This document shows positions 1-5,969 of a stretch of 13,604 bases of DNA, in pieces. Numbering within the stretch: position 1 is the stretch's first letter; each line of letters starts with the position of its first letter. Source of the stretch: Candidatus Faecivivens stercoravium (lineage in GTDB: Bacteria > Bacillota > Clostridia > Oscillospirales > Ruminococcaceae); contig DVHA01000027.1 in NCBI GenBank assembly GCA_018712425.1, positions 1-13,604 of the forward strand. Direction: 5' to 3'. The position numbers and the translations under genes were made by a program. Under the pieces are notes generated by a model that had not been told where the DNA came from, searched no databases, and worked only from the letters and a program-made list of their open reading frames with translations.

Positions 1-7
1 GGATTAT

Positions 8-27
8 GGTATCGCTTCGCGATGATT
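8..27. repeat. 20-bp inverted repeat, left copy
   Basis: Positions 8-27 read GGTATCGCTTCGCGATGATT and are the exact reverse complement of 665-684. The core is itself a mini-hairpin, ATCGC-TTC-GCGAT at 11-23. The two copies bracket the ribbon-helix-helix gene, an AT-rich stretch and repeat element A. They may be the ends of one unit or two copies of a dispersed intergenic palindrome in opposite orientation; the sequence alone cannot separate these. Confidence 0.8.
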
Positions 28-45
28 TAAAAATAATTCTTCGGG

Positions 46-228
46 TTATTCTGGAATGTCAGGATGTGCCTTTTCTTCCAGTTTCCCGTGTTCCTGTTCA
101 AAGCTGTCAATGTTTTCGCCAATGAGTGCGATTATCTCGGCATTGATGGAATGCCCGTTATGATGGGCAATGTGTTTGATTTTTTCCAGAAGTTCTTCCT
201 CGATGCGGAGTGTCAGGCTTTTTTTCAC
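46..228 (-). CDS. Small ribbon-helix-helix (Arc-type) DNA-binding protein
   Basis: A 60-residue protein fitting the Arc/MetJ ribbon-helix-helix fold: a short strand at residues 4-9 (SLTLRI, whose alternating side chains would contact the major groove), helix one at about 10-24, the turn NGHS, and helix two at about 28-40 (NAEIIALIGENI). An acidic tail of about 20 residues follows. Such proteins bind DNA as dimers, often as antitoxins or autoregulators. The start is GTG at 228, preceded by AGGAGGA (revcomp of 236-242) at 7-nt spacing; no better ATG lies upstream. A TACAAT hexamer (minus, 271-276) could be its -10, without a clear -35. No toxin partner is visible on the upstream side (229 onward); a partner could only lie downstream, beyond base 1. 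The gene is AT-richer than most of the window. The fold is a confident call; the role is unknown. Confidence 0.8.
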   Translation of the reverse strand: MKKSLTLRIEEELLEKIKHIAHHNGHSINAEIIALIGENIDSFEQEHGKLEEKAHPDIPE

Positions 229-374
229 AGTCGATTCCTCCTAAAGGCAGTAGCCAGGGCTTGCCCTTTTATTGTAGCAGATTGAAAGGTTGAAAACGGG
301 AATGGTGGCAGAATGACGCATTGTTTTTTGAACACTTATCCCATTTTTTGTATTCTAACAAAAGGGGAGAGAAA

Positions 375-536
375 ATGTGCAGGTTAGATATACCGTATAT
401 CTGTAAAAAGGAAAAACAGGGTATAAATTTTGGCACTGACTGTATGAGGGTGATATACAAGTATAAATTAAATCCAGCTTGTCGAAAAAGTCTTTCTAAA
501 AAGAAAAGAGACTTTCCAATGCGCTCAAAAAATTAA
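375..536 (+). CDS. Doubtful 53-residue small ORF, Lys/Arg-rich
   Basis: An open frame from ATG 375 with AGGGGAG at 363-369 (5-nt gap) upstream. A possible promoter lies further up (TTGAAC 328-333, 17-bp spacer, TATTCT 351-356), but it would leave almost no leader before the ribosome binding site. The product is basic (several KK and KKK clusters), contains four cysteines and resembles no family I recognise. Its last third is encoded inside the left end of repeat element A (475 onward), which argues that the frame is accidental or was cut by the insertion. It is listed because ribosome binding site and promoter-like boxes coincide, not because the protein looks real. Confidence 0.2.
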   Translation: MCRLDIPYICKKEKQGINFGTDCMRVIYKYKLNPACRKSLSKKKRDFPMRSKN

Positions 537-658
537 ATCACATTTTTTCCGGCGGCATGTACGGCGGAAAAAATACCTTGATCCGGGCAAGTGTGCGACC
601 GTAGGGAGTGCATGCAGCCCGGATGTTATCCTGTCGAAAAACTTGTTTTTCGACAGTC
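475..658. repeat. Terminal-repeat element A (about 184 bp, non-coding)
   Basis: The left end (475-495) is identical over 21 bases to 5980-6000, and the right end (639-658) is identical over 20 bases to 6205-6224. Both ends carry TGTCGAAAAA in inverted orientation. The interior (about 496-630) is unlike that of element B. The right end folds as a perfect 11-bp hairpin, CTGTCGAAAAA (631-641) / TTTTTCGACAG (646-656) with a CTTG loop. An internal imperfect hairpin pairs 544-555 with 563-574 (T-run stem, A-run stem). No transposase frame is present, so this looks like a non-autonomous or modular intergenic element. Confidence 0.6.
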
Positions 659-664
659 TCATTT

Positions 665-799
665 AATCATCGCGAAGCGATACCTTAACTTGCCCTTCAG
701 GGCAAATTTCACTGCCCCGAAGGGGCAATTTCACCCTTCACCCTTCACTAACTCGCCCCGCAGGGGCAATTTCACCCTTCACGCATCCCGAAGGGATGC
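665..799. repeat. Run of five mini-hairpins with 2-4 nt loops
   Basis: Five short perfect palindromes follow in series: ATCGC-GAA-GCGAT (669-681), TTGCCC-TTCA-GGGCAA (690-705), TGCCCC-GAA-GGGGCA (713-727), GCCCC-GCA-GGGGC (755-767) and GCATCCC-GAA-GGGATGC (783-799). Most are separated by variants of AATTTCAC and CCCTTCAC, so spacer and loop are conserved while stem sequences differ. Positions 665-684 are the right copy of the inverted repeat at 8-27. GAA/GCA triloops closed by C-G are known to form unusually stable DNA mini-hairpins; the first contains GCGAAGC, the archetype. The array sits just upstream of the carboxypeptidase gene. It has no CRISPR periodicity and no coding frame. Confidence 0.7.
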
Positions 800-866
800 C
801 TTTCACCGAAGCATAAAAGCTTCCTTGTCCGCATATACTTTCCGTAAAGAAGGGAGTGTGGAGAAG

Positions 867-2060
867 ATGGCAAAGAGGTGGAGGAAGCGGGCCGGGCGGC
901 TGGCGGCGCTGGTAATAGCGGCGGGGATTTATACGTTTTGTATACCGGCTGCGGCGGCGGAAGAGGCGTCCGGCGGGACGGCAAACGCCGTTACCCTCGA
1001 TATCCCGGCCCGGAGCTGCATCCTCGTGTCGGGGGATACCGTCCTCTATGAGGAAAACGCCGACGAACTGATGCCCCCGGCGTCGATCACCAAGATTATG
1101 ACCCTGCTTCTGACCTTCGAGGCGCTGGAGGCGGGGCAGATTTCCCTTGACCAGACGGTCAGCTGTTCCGACTACGCCGCTTCGATGGGCGGGACCCAGA
1201 TCTGGCTGGAGCCGGGGGAGGAGATGGCCCTTTCGGATATCATCAAGGCGACGGCGGTCAACTCCGCCAACGACTGCGCGATGGTGCTGGCCGAGACGGT
1301 CGCCGGGAGCGAAGAGGCGTTCGTGCAGAAGATGAACGAGCGGGCGGCCGAACTGGGGATGGAGAACACCCACTTTGAAAACCCGACCGGCCTCGACGCC
1401 GACGGGCATCTCTCCACCGCCCGGGATATCGCGATTATGTCGGTCGAGCTGCTGAAACACGACGGGGTCACCGATTACACGACCATCTGGATGGACTCCC
1501 TCCGGAACGGCGAGACCGGCCTCACCAATACCAACAAGCTGGTGCGCTACTACGACGGCTGCACCGGCCTCAAAACCGGGACCACCGATGGGGCGGGGAG
1601 CTGCCTGTCCGCTTCCGCCACCCGGGACGGGCTGGACCTTGTCGCCGTTTCGATGGGGAGCGATACGTCGGCCGATCGGTTTGAGGCCTGCCGGACCCTC
1701 CTCGACTACGGGTTCGCGACCTATGAGAGCTTTACCCCCGCCGTCCCGCCGGAACAGCTGACGCCGGTGCCGGTGTCGGGCGGCCGGGCGGAATCGGTTG
1801 CCCCCGCGGCGGCGGATACCGAACCGCTGATTATCCCGAAGGGGAGAGGGGAGGCGGTCGAGTTGGCCGTGACCCTGCCGGAGGGGCTCACGGCGCCGGT
1901 GGCCGCCGGGGAGGAAATCGGCGAGGCGGTCTTCACCCTTGACGGGGAGACGGTCTGCACCCTGCCGCTGACGGCGGCAGAAGAGGTGGGGGAGATGGAT
2001 TTCGCCTTCGCCCTTGGGCGGCTGTGGGAGCTGTTTACCCGGCCGCCGGCTTTTGGGTGA
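867..2060 (+). CDS. Serine-type D-Ala-D-Ala carboxypeptidase (PBP5/DacA family)
   Basis: A 397-residue secreted penicillin-binding protein that removes the terminal D-Ala from peptidoglycan stem pentapeptides. The signal peptide runs over residues 1-31 (basic start, hydrophobic 10-27, AAAAEE cleavage region). The peptidase S11 motifs are intact: SITK 73-76 (nucleophile S73, K76), SAN 133-135 and KTGT 236-239. A PBP5 C-terminal beta domain follows at about 285-372. The last 20 residues (FAFALGRLWELF core) look like the amphipathic helix that anchors this class to the outer membrane leaflet face. ATG 867 is chosen because AAGGGAG lies at 850-856; the frame stays open back to 591, but that part crosses the hairpin array and lacks a site. 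TATACT at 834-839 is a possible -10 with no good -35. It is monocistronic. DacF-type sporulation or vegetative DacA roles cannot be distinguished. Confidence 0.93.
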   Translation: MAKRWRKRAGRLAALVIAAGIYTFCIPAAAAEEASGGTANAVTLDIPARSCILVSGDTVLYEENADELMPPASITKIMTLLLTFEALEAGQISLDQTVSCSDYAASMGGTQIWLEPGEEMALSDIIKATAVNSANDCAMVLAETVAGSEEAFVQKMNERAAELGMENTHFENPTGLDADGHLSTARDIAIMSVELLKHDGVTDYTTIWMDSLRNGETGLTNTNKLVRYYDGCTGLKTGTTDGAGSCLSASATRDGLDLVAVSMGSDTSADRFEACRTLLDYGFATYESFTPAVPPEQLTPVPVSGGRAESVAPAAADTEPLIIPKGRGEAVELAVTLPEGLTAPVAAGEEIGEAVFTLDGETVCTLPLTAAEEVGEMDFAFALGRLWELFTRPPAFG

Positions 2061-2461
2061 TAAGCGTGTCGATTCACATTTACCGAGCGGCGCACTGGCT
2101 TTCGAAGACCGGCCTTCCACGGCCGGTCTCATGCGGTAGGAACGGGCATCCTACGCCTGCGTCAAGCTATCGCAAGCGATAGCTAGAAAAATGTTTGCCG
2201 GCCGTACGGCATTGGCCGGCATTTCTCGCAAGCTCGAAACCACATTTTTCTGACAATGGGTCCAGGGGGCTTTGCCTCCTGGCGGATGGGGGAGGCAGAG
2301 CCTTTGGCCCGTCCAAGTGAAACTTGGTCGCTGCCTTAAGGGCAGCGAAATCAACATTCACTGACTAAGCAAAAATGGGCTTCCCCCGTTGACAGCATTT
2401 TCCAAATATTTACAAAAATGGGCCTAAAATAAATTTTTCTGAAAATTCACGGTAAAACGGC
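2061..2461. other. Non-coding palindrome-rich intergenic region
   Basis: No credible gene lies between the carboxypeptidase stop and the pgi promoter. The stretch is a succession of hairpins: 2107-2128, 2136-2153, AGCTATCGC-AA-GCGATAGCT (2165-2184), GCCGGCC/GGCCGGC (2197-2203 with 2214-2220), CCAAGT-GAA-ACTTGG (2313-2327, a GAA triloop) and TCGCTGCC/GGCAGCGA (2328-2335 with 2341-2348). G-rich repeats around 2256-2300 contain GGGGGCTTTGCCTCC. A perfect -35 TTGACA (2389-2394) with TACAAA 16 bp later (2411-2416) is a weaker second promoter candidate for pgi. Confidence 0.6.
2107..2128 (+). terminator. Strong hairpin after the carboxypeptidase gene, no U-tract
   Basis: GACCGGCC (2107-2114) pairs perfectly with GGCCGGTC (2121-2128) around a 6-nt loop, 46 bp after the stop codon. 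No T-run follows, so it is either a transcript 3'-end stabiliser or a weak terminator. A second stem, GTAGGA/TCCTAC, follows within 2136-2153. Confidence 0.4.
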
Positions 2462-2490
2462 TTGAATATCCCCCGTTCATGTAGTAAAAT
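2462..2490 (+). promoter_or_regulatory. Sigma-A-type promoter for pgi
   Basis: TTGAAT (2462-2467), a 17-bp spacer and TAAAAT (2485-2490) predict a transcript start near 2497. The leader of about 95 nt contains a GC-rich hairpin region (2530-2553) before the ribosome binding site AGGGGG (2577-2582). A further upstream box pair at 2389-2416 could be a second promoter. Confidence 0.6.
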
Positions 2491-2591
2491 AAGATTGTGG
2501 AAGACTCTGCGCAGCTCATGCGCTGATGTACGCCCGCGGCGGGCATACGCCGCATAAGCTTTATTACTATCTGAACAGGGGGTATACGCCC

Positions 2592-3929
2592 ATGGCGTTG
2601 ACGTTCAACAATTCTTATATGAAGGGCTTCATGGCTGACCACGAGATCAGCGCGCTGGCTCCTTTCATCAAAACTTCCCACGATATGCTCCATGCAGGCA
2701 CCGGCCTCGGGAATGATTTCCTCGGCTGGGTGAACCTGCCCACCGACTACGATAAGGAAGAATTTGACCGCATCAAAAAGGCGGCTAAGAAAATCCAGGA
2801 GCAGGCGGACGTGCTGGTCGTCCTCGGGATCGGCGGCTCCTATCTCGGCGCCCGCGCGGTCATTGAGGTCTTAAAGAGCCAGCTCTACAACAACCTCGCC
2901 AAAGACACGCCTGAGATCTACTTCGCCGGCAACAGCGTCAGCCCCTCTTATTTGCAGGAGATCCTCTCCCTCTGCGAGGGCAAGGACATCGCGGTCAACG
3001 TTATCTCCAAATCCGGCACCACCACCGAAACCGCTCTCGCGTTCCGGGTCTTTAAAAAGCTCCTCGAGGACAAGTACGGCGAAGGGGCGAAGGACCGCAT
3101 CTACGCCACCACCGACCGCCACAAAGGCACCCTCAAAGAGCTCTCCGACAAGATGGGCTATGAGACTTTTGTCGTCCCGGACGACGTCGGCGGCCGTTAC
3201 TCGGTCCTGACCGCTGTCGGCCTTCTGCCGATCGCCGCGGCCGGCATCGATATCGACAAGCTGATGGAAGGCGCAAGAGCTGCCCAGAACGCGCTGATGG
3301 ACCCGTCCATCGAAACGAACGACGCCTACCGCTACGCCGCGACCCGTTTCGCGATGAAGCAGAAGGGCAAAGAGATGGAACTGCTGGTTTCCTTCGACCC
3401 CTGCTTCGCGACGATGGCCGAATGGTACAAGCAGCTCTACGGCGAGAGCCAGGGCAAGGACGGTAAGGGCCTGTTCCCCTCCTCGGTCACCTTCTCGACC
3501 GACCTTCATTCGCTGGGGCAGATCATCCAGGACGGCTCCAAGATGCTGTTTGAGACCTTCGTCGATATCAAGAAGCCGAAACAGGATTTCTTCATCGAAA
3601 ACGACCCCACCAATATGGACGGGCTCAACTTCCTCTCCAACCAGAATATGAGCGTCGTCAATTCGACCGTTATGGAGGCGACCCTGCTGGCCCACTCGGA
3701 GGGCGGCGTTCCCTGCGCGGTGCTGGAGATGCCGACCATCAACGAGTTTGAAATCGGCTATATGATCTACTTCTTCGAAAAGGCCTGCGCCGTCGAAGGC
3801 TATATGATGGGCATCAACCCCTTCGACCAGCCCGGCGTCGAAAGTTACAAGAAGAACATGTTCGCCCTGCTCGGCAAGCCCGGCTATGAAGAACTGGGCG
3901 CGGCCCTGAAGGCCAAGATGGGCAAATAA
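2592..3929 (+). CDS. pgi: Glucose-6-phosphate isomerase
   Basis: Interconverts glucose-6-phosphate and fructose-6-phosphate in the cytoplasm (glycolysis/gluconeogenesis). The 445 residues match the short Gram-positive Pgi class (about 450). Both family signatures are present: DDVGGRYSVLTAVG at 197-210 and NPFDQPGVESYK at 409-420. The SIS-type sugar-phosphate loop GIGGSYLGAR is at 79-88 and SKSGTTTE at 139-146. By comparison with Bacillus-type Pgi, E285 (YGES), H306 (DLHS) and K420 are the catalytic residues, all conserved. ATG 2592 follows AGGGGG at 9-nt spacing; an upstream in-frame ATG at 2526 lacks a site. Codon use is C-ending and strongly biased, as expected of a highly expressed gene. 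It is followed at 83 bp by the P-loop gene without a terminator, so the two probably share a transcript. Confidence 0.98.
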   Translation: MALTFNNSYMKGFMADHEISALAPFIKTSHDMLHAGTGLGNDFLGWVNLPTDYDKEEFDRIKKAAKKIQEQADVLVVLGIGGSYLGARAVIEVLKSQLYNNLAKDTPEIYFAGNSVSPSYLQEILSLCEGKDIAVNVISKSGTTTETALAFRVFKKLLEDKYGEGAKDRIYATTDRHKGTLKELSDKMGYETFVVPDDVGGRYSVLTAVGLLPIAAAGIDIDKLMEGARAAQNALMDPSIETNDAYRYAATRFAMKQKGKEMELLVSFDPCFATMAEWYKQLYGESQGKDGKGLFPSSVTFSTDLHSLGQIIQDGSKMLFETFVDIKKPKQDFFIENDPTNMDGLNFLSNQNMSVVNSTVMEATLLAHSEGGVPCAVLEMPTINEFEIGYMIYFFEKACAVEGYMMGINPFDQPGVESYKKNMFALLGKPGYEELGAALKAKMGK

Positions 3930-3941
3930 ATTTGCGTTTAA

Positions 3942-3964
3942 GCGGGGGAGGGCCCCTTCCCCGC
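3942..3964 (+). other. Intercistronic hairpin between pgi and P-loop gene
   Basis: GCGGGG (3942-3947) pairs with CCCCGC (3959-3964) and the stem extends inward by a G-T pair, A-T and G-C. No T-run follows, so it is more likely a processing or mRNA-stabilising structure that lets the two cistrons differ in abundance than a true terminator. Confidence 0.45.
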
Positions 3965-4012
3965 CTGAATAAAGGAAGCGGTTTCCCGTTTCAGAAAATG
4001 GAGGTACCCCTT

Positions 4013-4423
4013 ATGATTAAACTTATCGTCGGAAACAAAGGATCCGGTAAAACGAAGCTCTTAGTAGACCTGGTCACCAAGGCCGCCAACACTTCCAACG
4101 GTAACGTTGTCTGCGTCGAAAAGGAGCCCAAGCTGACCTTTGATATCCCCTCTTCCGTCCGGCTGATGGAGACCTGCAAGGACAATATCGAAGGCTACGA
4201 TGAATTCTACGGCTACCTGGCGGGCGTCCTGTCCGGCAACTTCGATATCACCGACCTGTTCGTCGACTCCACCCTGAAGATCGGCGGCCGGGATATGGAT
4301 AAACTGGCGCTCTTCCTCGATAAGCTGGCCGCCTCGATCGGTAGCCGGGAGGTCAACGTTGTGATGACCATCTCCGCCGACAAGGAAGAACTCCCCGTTT
4401 CGATCCGCGGCTACATCATGTAA
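4013..4423 (+). CDS. Small P-loop ATP-binding protein of unknown function
   Basis: A 136-residue protein with a Walker A motif almost at the N-terminus (GNKGSGKT, residues 7-14) and a hydrophobic strand ending in aspartate (DLFVDST, about 82-88) as a possible Walker B. It has no secretion or membrane signal. It matches my memory of a clostridial family often labelled ATP-binding or, misleadingly, PilT-like; it has none of the PilT/GspE features (no His or Asp boxes, and a quarter of the length). ATG 4013 is preceded by GGAGG at 4000-4004 (8-nt gap); the alternative ATG at 3998 precedes that site. It lies downstream of pgi, probably in the same transcript, and is closed by a strong terminator. 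The nucleotide-binding call is solid; the biological role is unknown. Confidence 0.85.
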   Translation: MIKLIVGNKGSGKTKLLVDLVTKAANTSNGNVVCVEKEPKLTFDIPSSVRLMETCKDNIEGYDEFYGYLAGVLSGNFDITDLFVDSTLKIGGRDMDKLALFLDKLAASIGSREVNVVMTISADKEELPVSIRGYIM

Positions 4424-4437
4424 AATATCCAAAGCGG

Positions 4438-4467
4438 AAACCGGCTCTCCGAGGAGGGCCGGTTTTT
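4438..4467 (+). terminator. Intrinsic terminator of the pgi unit
   Basis: AAACCGGC (4438-4445) pairs with GCCGGTTT (4458-4465), and the stem continues inward through T-G and CTCC/GGAG, giving about 12 bp with a very short loop. It is followed by a T-run at 4463-4467 and further T-rich sequence. It starts 14 bp after the P-loop stop codon. Confidence 0.9.
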
Positions 4468-4538
4468 ATTTTGCTCAGTTTGCGATGTTGGATTCAGGAA
4501 TGTTCCGGACTTTTGTTTTCTTGTAACAAAAAGGAAAC

Positions 4539-4600
4539 CGGCGGTTTTTCTTCCTGCCCCGGCATACGCCGGGTTAAAGGGGGGAAAAGCCGCCGTTTTT
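4539..4600 (+). terminator. Branched, terminator-like double hairpin before the MFS gene
   Basis: The outer stem is CGGCGG (4539-4544) with CCGCCG (4590-4595), a T-G pair (4545/4589), then TTTT/AAAA and C/G. Nested inside is a perfect CCCGGC-ATAC-GCCGGG (4558-4573). Five Ts follow at 4596-4600. It lies after one good terminator and 40 bp before the MFS -10 box, so it may be a back-up terminator insulating the transporter. It could also be a relic attenuator if a promoter lies upstream. Confidence 0.6.
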
Positions 4601-4615
4601 CGTAAAAGGACCCCC

Positions 4616-4645
4616 TTTCCCGCCGCCGTACCCCGGCGGTATAAT
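4616..4645 (+). promoter_or_regulatory. MFS promoter with palindrome abutting the -10
   Basis: A perfect TATAAT lies at 4640-4645, with only a weak -35 (around 4616-4622, TTTCCCG). The spacer is almost filled by a perfect inverted repeat, CCGCCG (4623-4628) / CGGCGG (4634-4639), touching the -10. A weak -35 plus an operator-like palindrome in the spacer is typical of regulated promoters. The expected transcript start is near 4652. Confidence 0.55.
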
Positions 4646-4659
4646 AGAGGGGAAAGGAA

Positions 4660-5907
4660 GTGGCCCCATTGAAAAAGACCCTTTGGACCCGCAATTTTAC
4701 CCTCGTCACCTTCGCGACCATTTTAGGCTCGATCGGCGGCATCGCCGGGAGCTTTGCCCTCTCCTTCCTCGTCTTCGACGAGACGGGGAGCACCCTCGCC
4801 TCCGCCCTGCTGCTGGCAATCCAGGTGCTGCCGAACGTCTTTATCCCCTTAATCCTTGCGCCGGTCATGGACCGGCTCCCTCGCAAGCCCTTTCTGGTGG
4901 GCGGGGACGCGGTCAATGGCGCGCTCTATTTCCTGCTGGGGGTTTACCTGCTGGTCCTCCCGTTTTCCTATATCGAATACCTCTGTTTTTCGCTGGTGCT
5001 GGCCTGCCTCAGCTCTTTCGACCAGCTGGCCTACAACAGTTTCTACCCCCGGCTGATCCCCGACGGGTTTGAGGAAAAGGGGTACACCGTCTCCTCGATG
5101 ATCTACCCGGTCTTAAACGTCGTGATGATGCCGGTGGCGGCGCTTCTGCTGGACGCGGTCGGCGTCCCGGCGATCCTGATGGGGCAGGGGGTGCTCTCGC
5201 TCCTCGCCGCCCTGACCGAGAGCCGGATCCGGGTGGAGGAAACTGTCCGGCGGGACGAGGCGGGGAAGCTTTTCTCGTTTAAGACCTGGTGGCGGGATCT
5301 CCGCGGCGCCGCCCGGTTCCTCAAAAAGGATGACGGCCTTCGGAGCATCTACCTCTATATGATGACCACCAACGGCCTCGGCAACGGCTACAGCTCCATC
5401 CTCGTCGCCTTTTTCCGCTCGACTCCCGGCTTCACCGTCGCGATGTACTCCCTCTTCACCGTCTTTGAGTTTGCCGGCCGGAGCCTCGGCGGCATCCTCC
5501 ATTACCGGAAGCCGGTCCCGGTGAAACACCGCTTTACCTTTGCTTTCTGGACCTACCAGATCTATGAAGCGATGGATATGCTGCTCCTCTGGTTCCCATA
5601 CCCGCTGATGCTCCTGAGCCGGGCGGCCTGCGGCTTCCTCGGCATCAACAGCGCGGTGCTGCGGGAGGCGGCGGTCCAGAAGTACATCCCGGAGGAATAC
5701 CGGGCGCGGTTGAACGCCTTCTTCTCGGTGCTGATTTCAGCGGGGATTTCGGCTTTCGGGCTGCTGATCGGCGCGATGGGGGAACTGCTGGACTACCGGC
5801 TCTGCATCACCCTCGCGGCCGGGCTCTGCTCCGCCGTCCTCTGGTGCACCGTCTGGCGGCACAGGAAGTCGGTGCGGGCGATCTATAACCGGGAGACGGA
5901 AGGGTGA
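4660..5907 (+). CDS. Major facilitator superfamily transporter
   Basis: About 415 residues with alternating hydrophobic segments spread over the length (for example about 14-37, 46-70, 84-101, 104-124, 145-168, 353-373 and 381-398), as expected of a 12-helix MFS permease. DRLPRK at 71-76 is a divergent motif A in the loop between helices 2 and 3. An extended basic cytoplasmic loop (about 187-228) separates the halves. It resembles the drug/unknown-substrate efflux branch of clostridial MFS proteins; the substrate cannot be read. The start is ambiguous. GTG 4660 has AGAGGGG (4646-4652) upstream, but if transcription starts near 4652 that site is largely lost. TTG 4669, giving MKKTLWTRNF, would use AAAGGAAG (4653-4660). 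It is monocistronic, with its own promoter and an upstream insulating terminator. Confidence 0.88.
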   Translation: MAPLKKTLWTRNFTLVTFATILGSIGGIAGSFALSFLVFDETGSTLASALLLAIQVLPNVFIPLILAPVMDRLPRKPFLVGGDAVNGALYFLLGVYLLVLPFSYIEYLCFSLVLACLSSFDQLAYNSFYPRLIPDGFEEKGYTVSSMIYPVLNVVMMPVAALLLDAVGVPAILMGQGVLSLLAALTESRIRVEETVRRDEAGKLFSFKTWWRDLRGAARFLKKDDGLRSIYLYMMTTNGLGNGYSSILVAFFRSTPGFTVAMYSLFTVFEFAGRSLGGILHYRKPVPVKHRFTFAFWTYQIYEAMDMLLLWFPYPLMLLSRAACGFLGINSAVLREAAVQKYIPEEYRARLNAFFSVLISAGISAFGLLIGAMGELLDYRLCITLAAGLCSAVLWCTVWRHRKSVRAIYNRETEG

Positions 5908-5918
5908 CTTTTCCACAT

Positions 5919-5955
5919 CTTCCGGCGGGAAATGGGGAAAAATCCCTTGCGGAAG
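5919..5955 (+). other. Hairpin after the MFS gene
   Basis: CTTCCG (5919-5924) pairs with CGGAAG (5950-5955), with an inner GGGA/TCCC pairing. No U-tract follows, so it may act as a weak terminator or 3'-end stabiliser for the transporter transcript. The adjoining palindrome GGCTGTGC/GCACAGCC (within 5956-5977) belongs to the end of element B. Confidence 0.35.
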
Positions 5956-5969
5956 GGCTGTGCCAGAGT

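Noticed and set aside
46..228. Toxin-antitoxin pair around the ribbon-helix-helix gene
   Set aside because: No partner frame follows within the visible sequence; base 1 is only 45 bp past the stop, so a toxin cannot be claimed from this window.
665..799. CRISPR array
   Set aside because: Repeat units are short palindromes of different sequence with similar, not unique, spacers, and no cas genes are present.
591..866. Upstream extension of the carboxypeptidase frame (92 more residues)
   Set aside because: It runs through repeat element A and the hairpin array, has no ribosome binding site at 591, and would place a long non-signal sequence before a clear signal peptide.
738..2132. Long open frame on the minus strand opposite the carboxypeptidase gene
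   Set aside because: A shadow of GC-rich codon structure; the product is Arg/Gly/Pro-rich without domains and lies opposite a gene with intact catalytic motifs.
2871..3695. Minus-strand 274-residue frame inside pgi
   Set aside because: Opposite a highly conserved gene; the composition is an antisense artefact with no recognisable fold.
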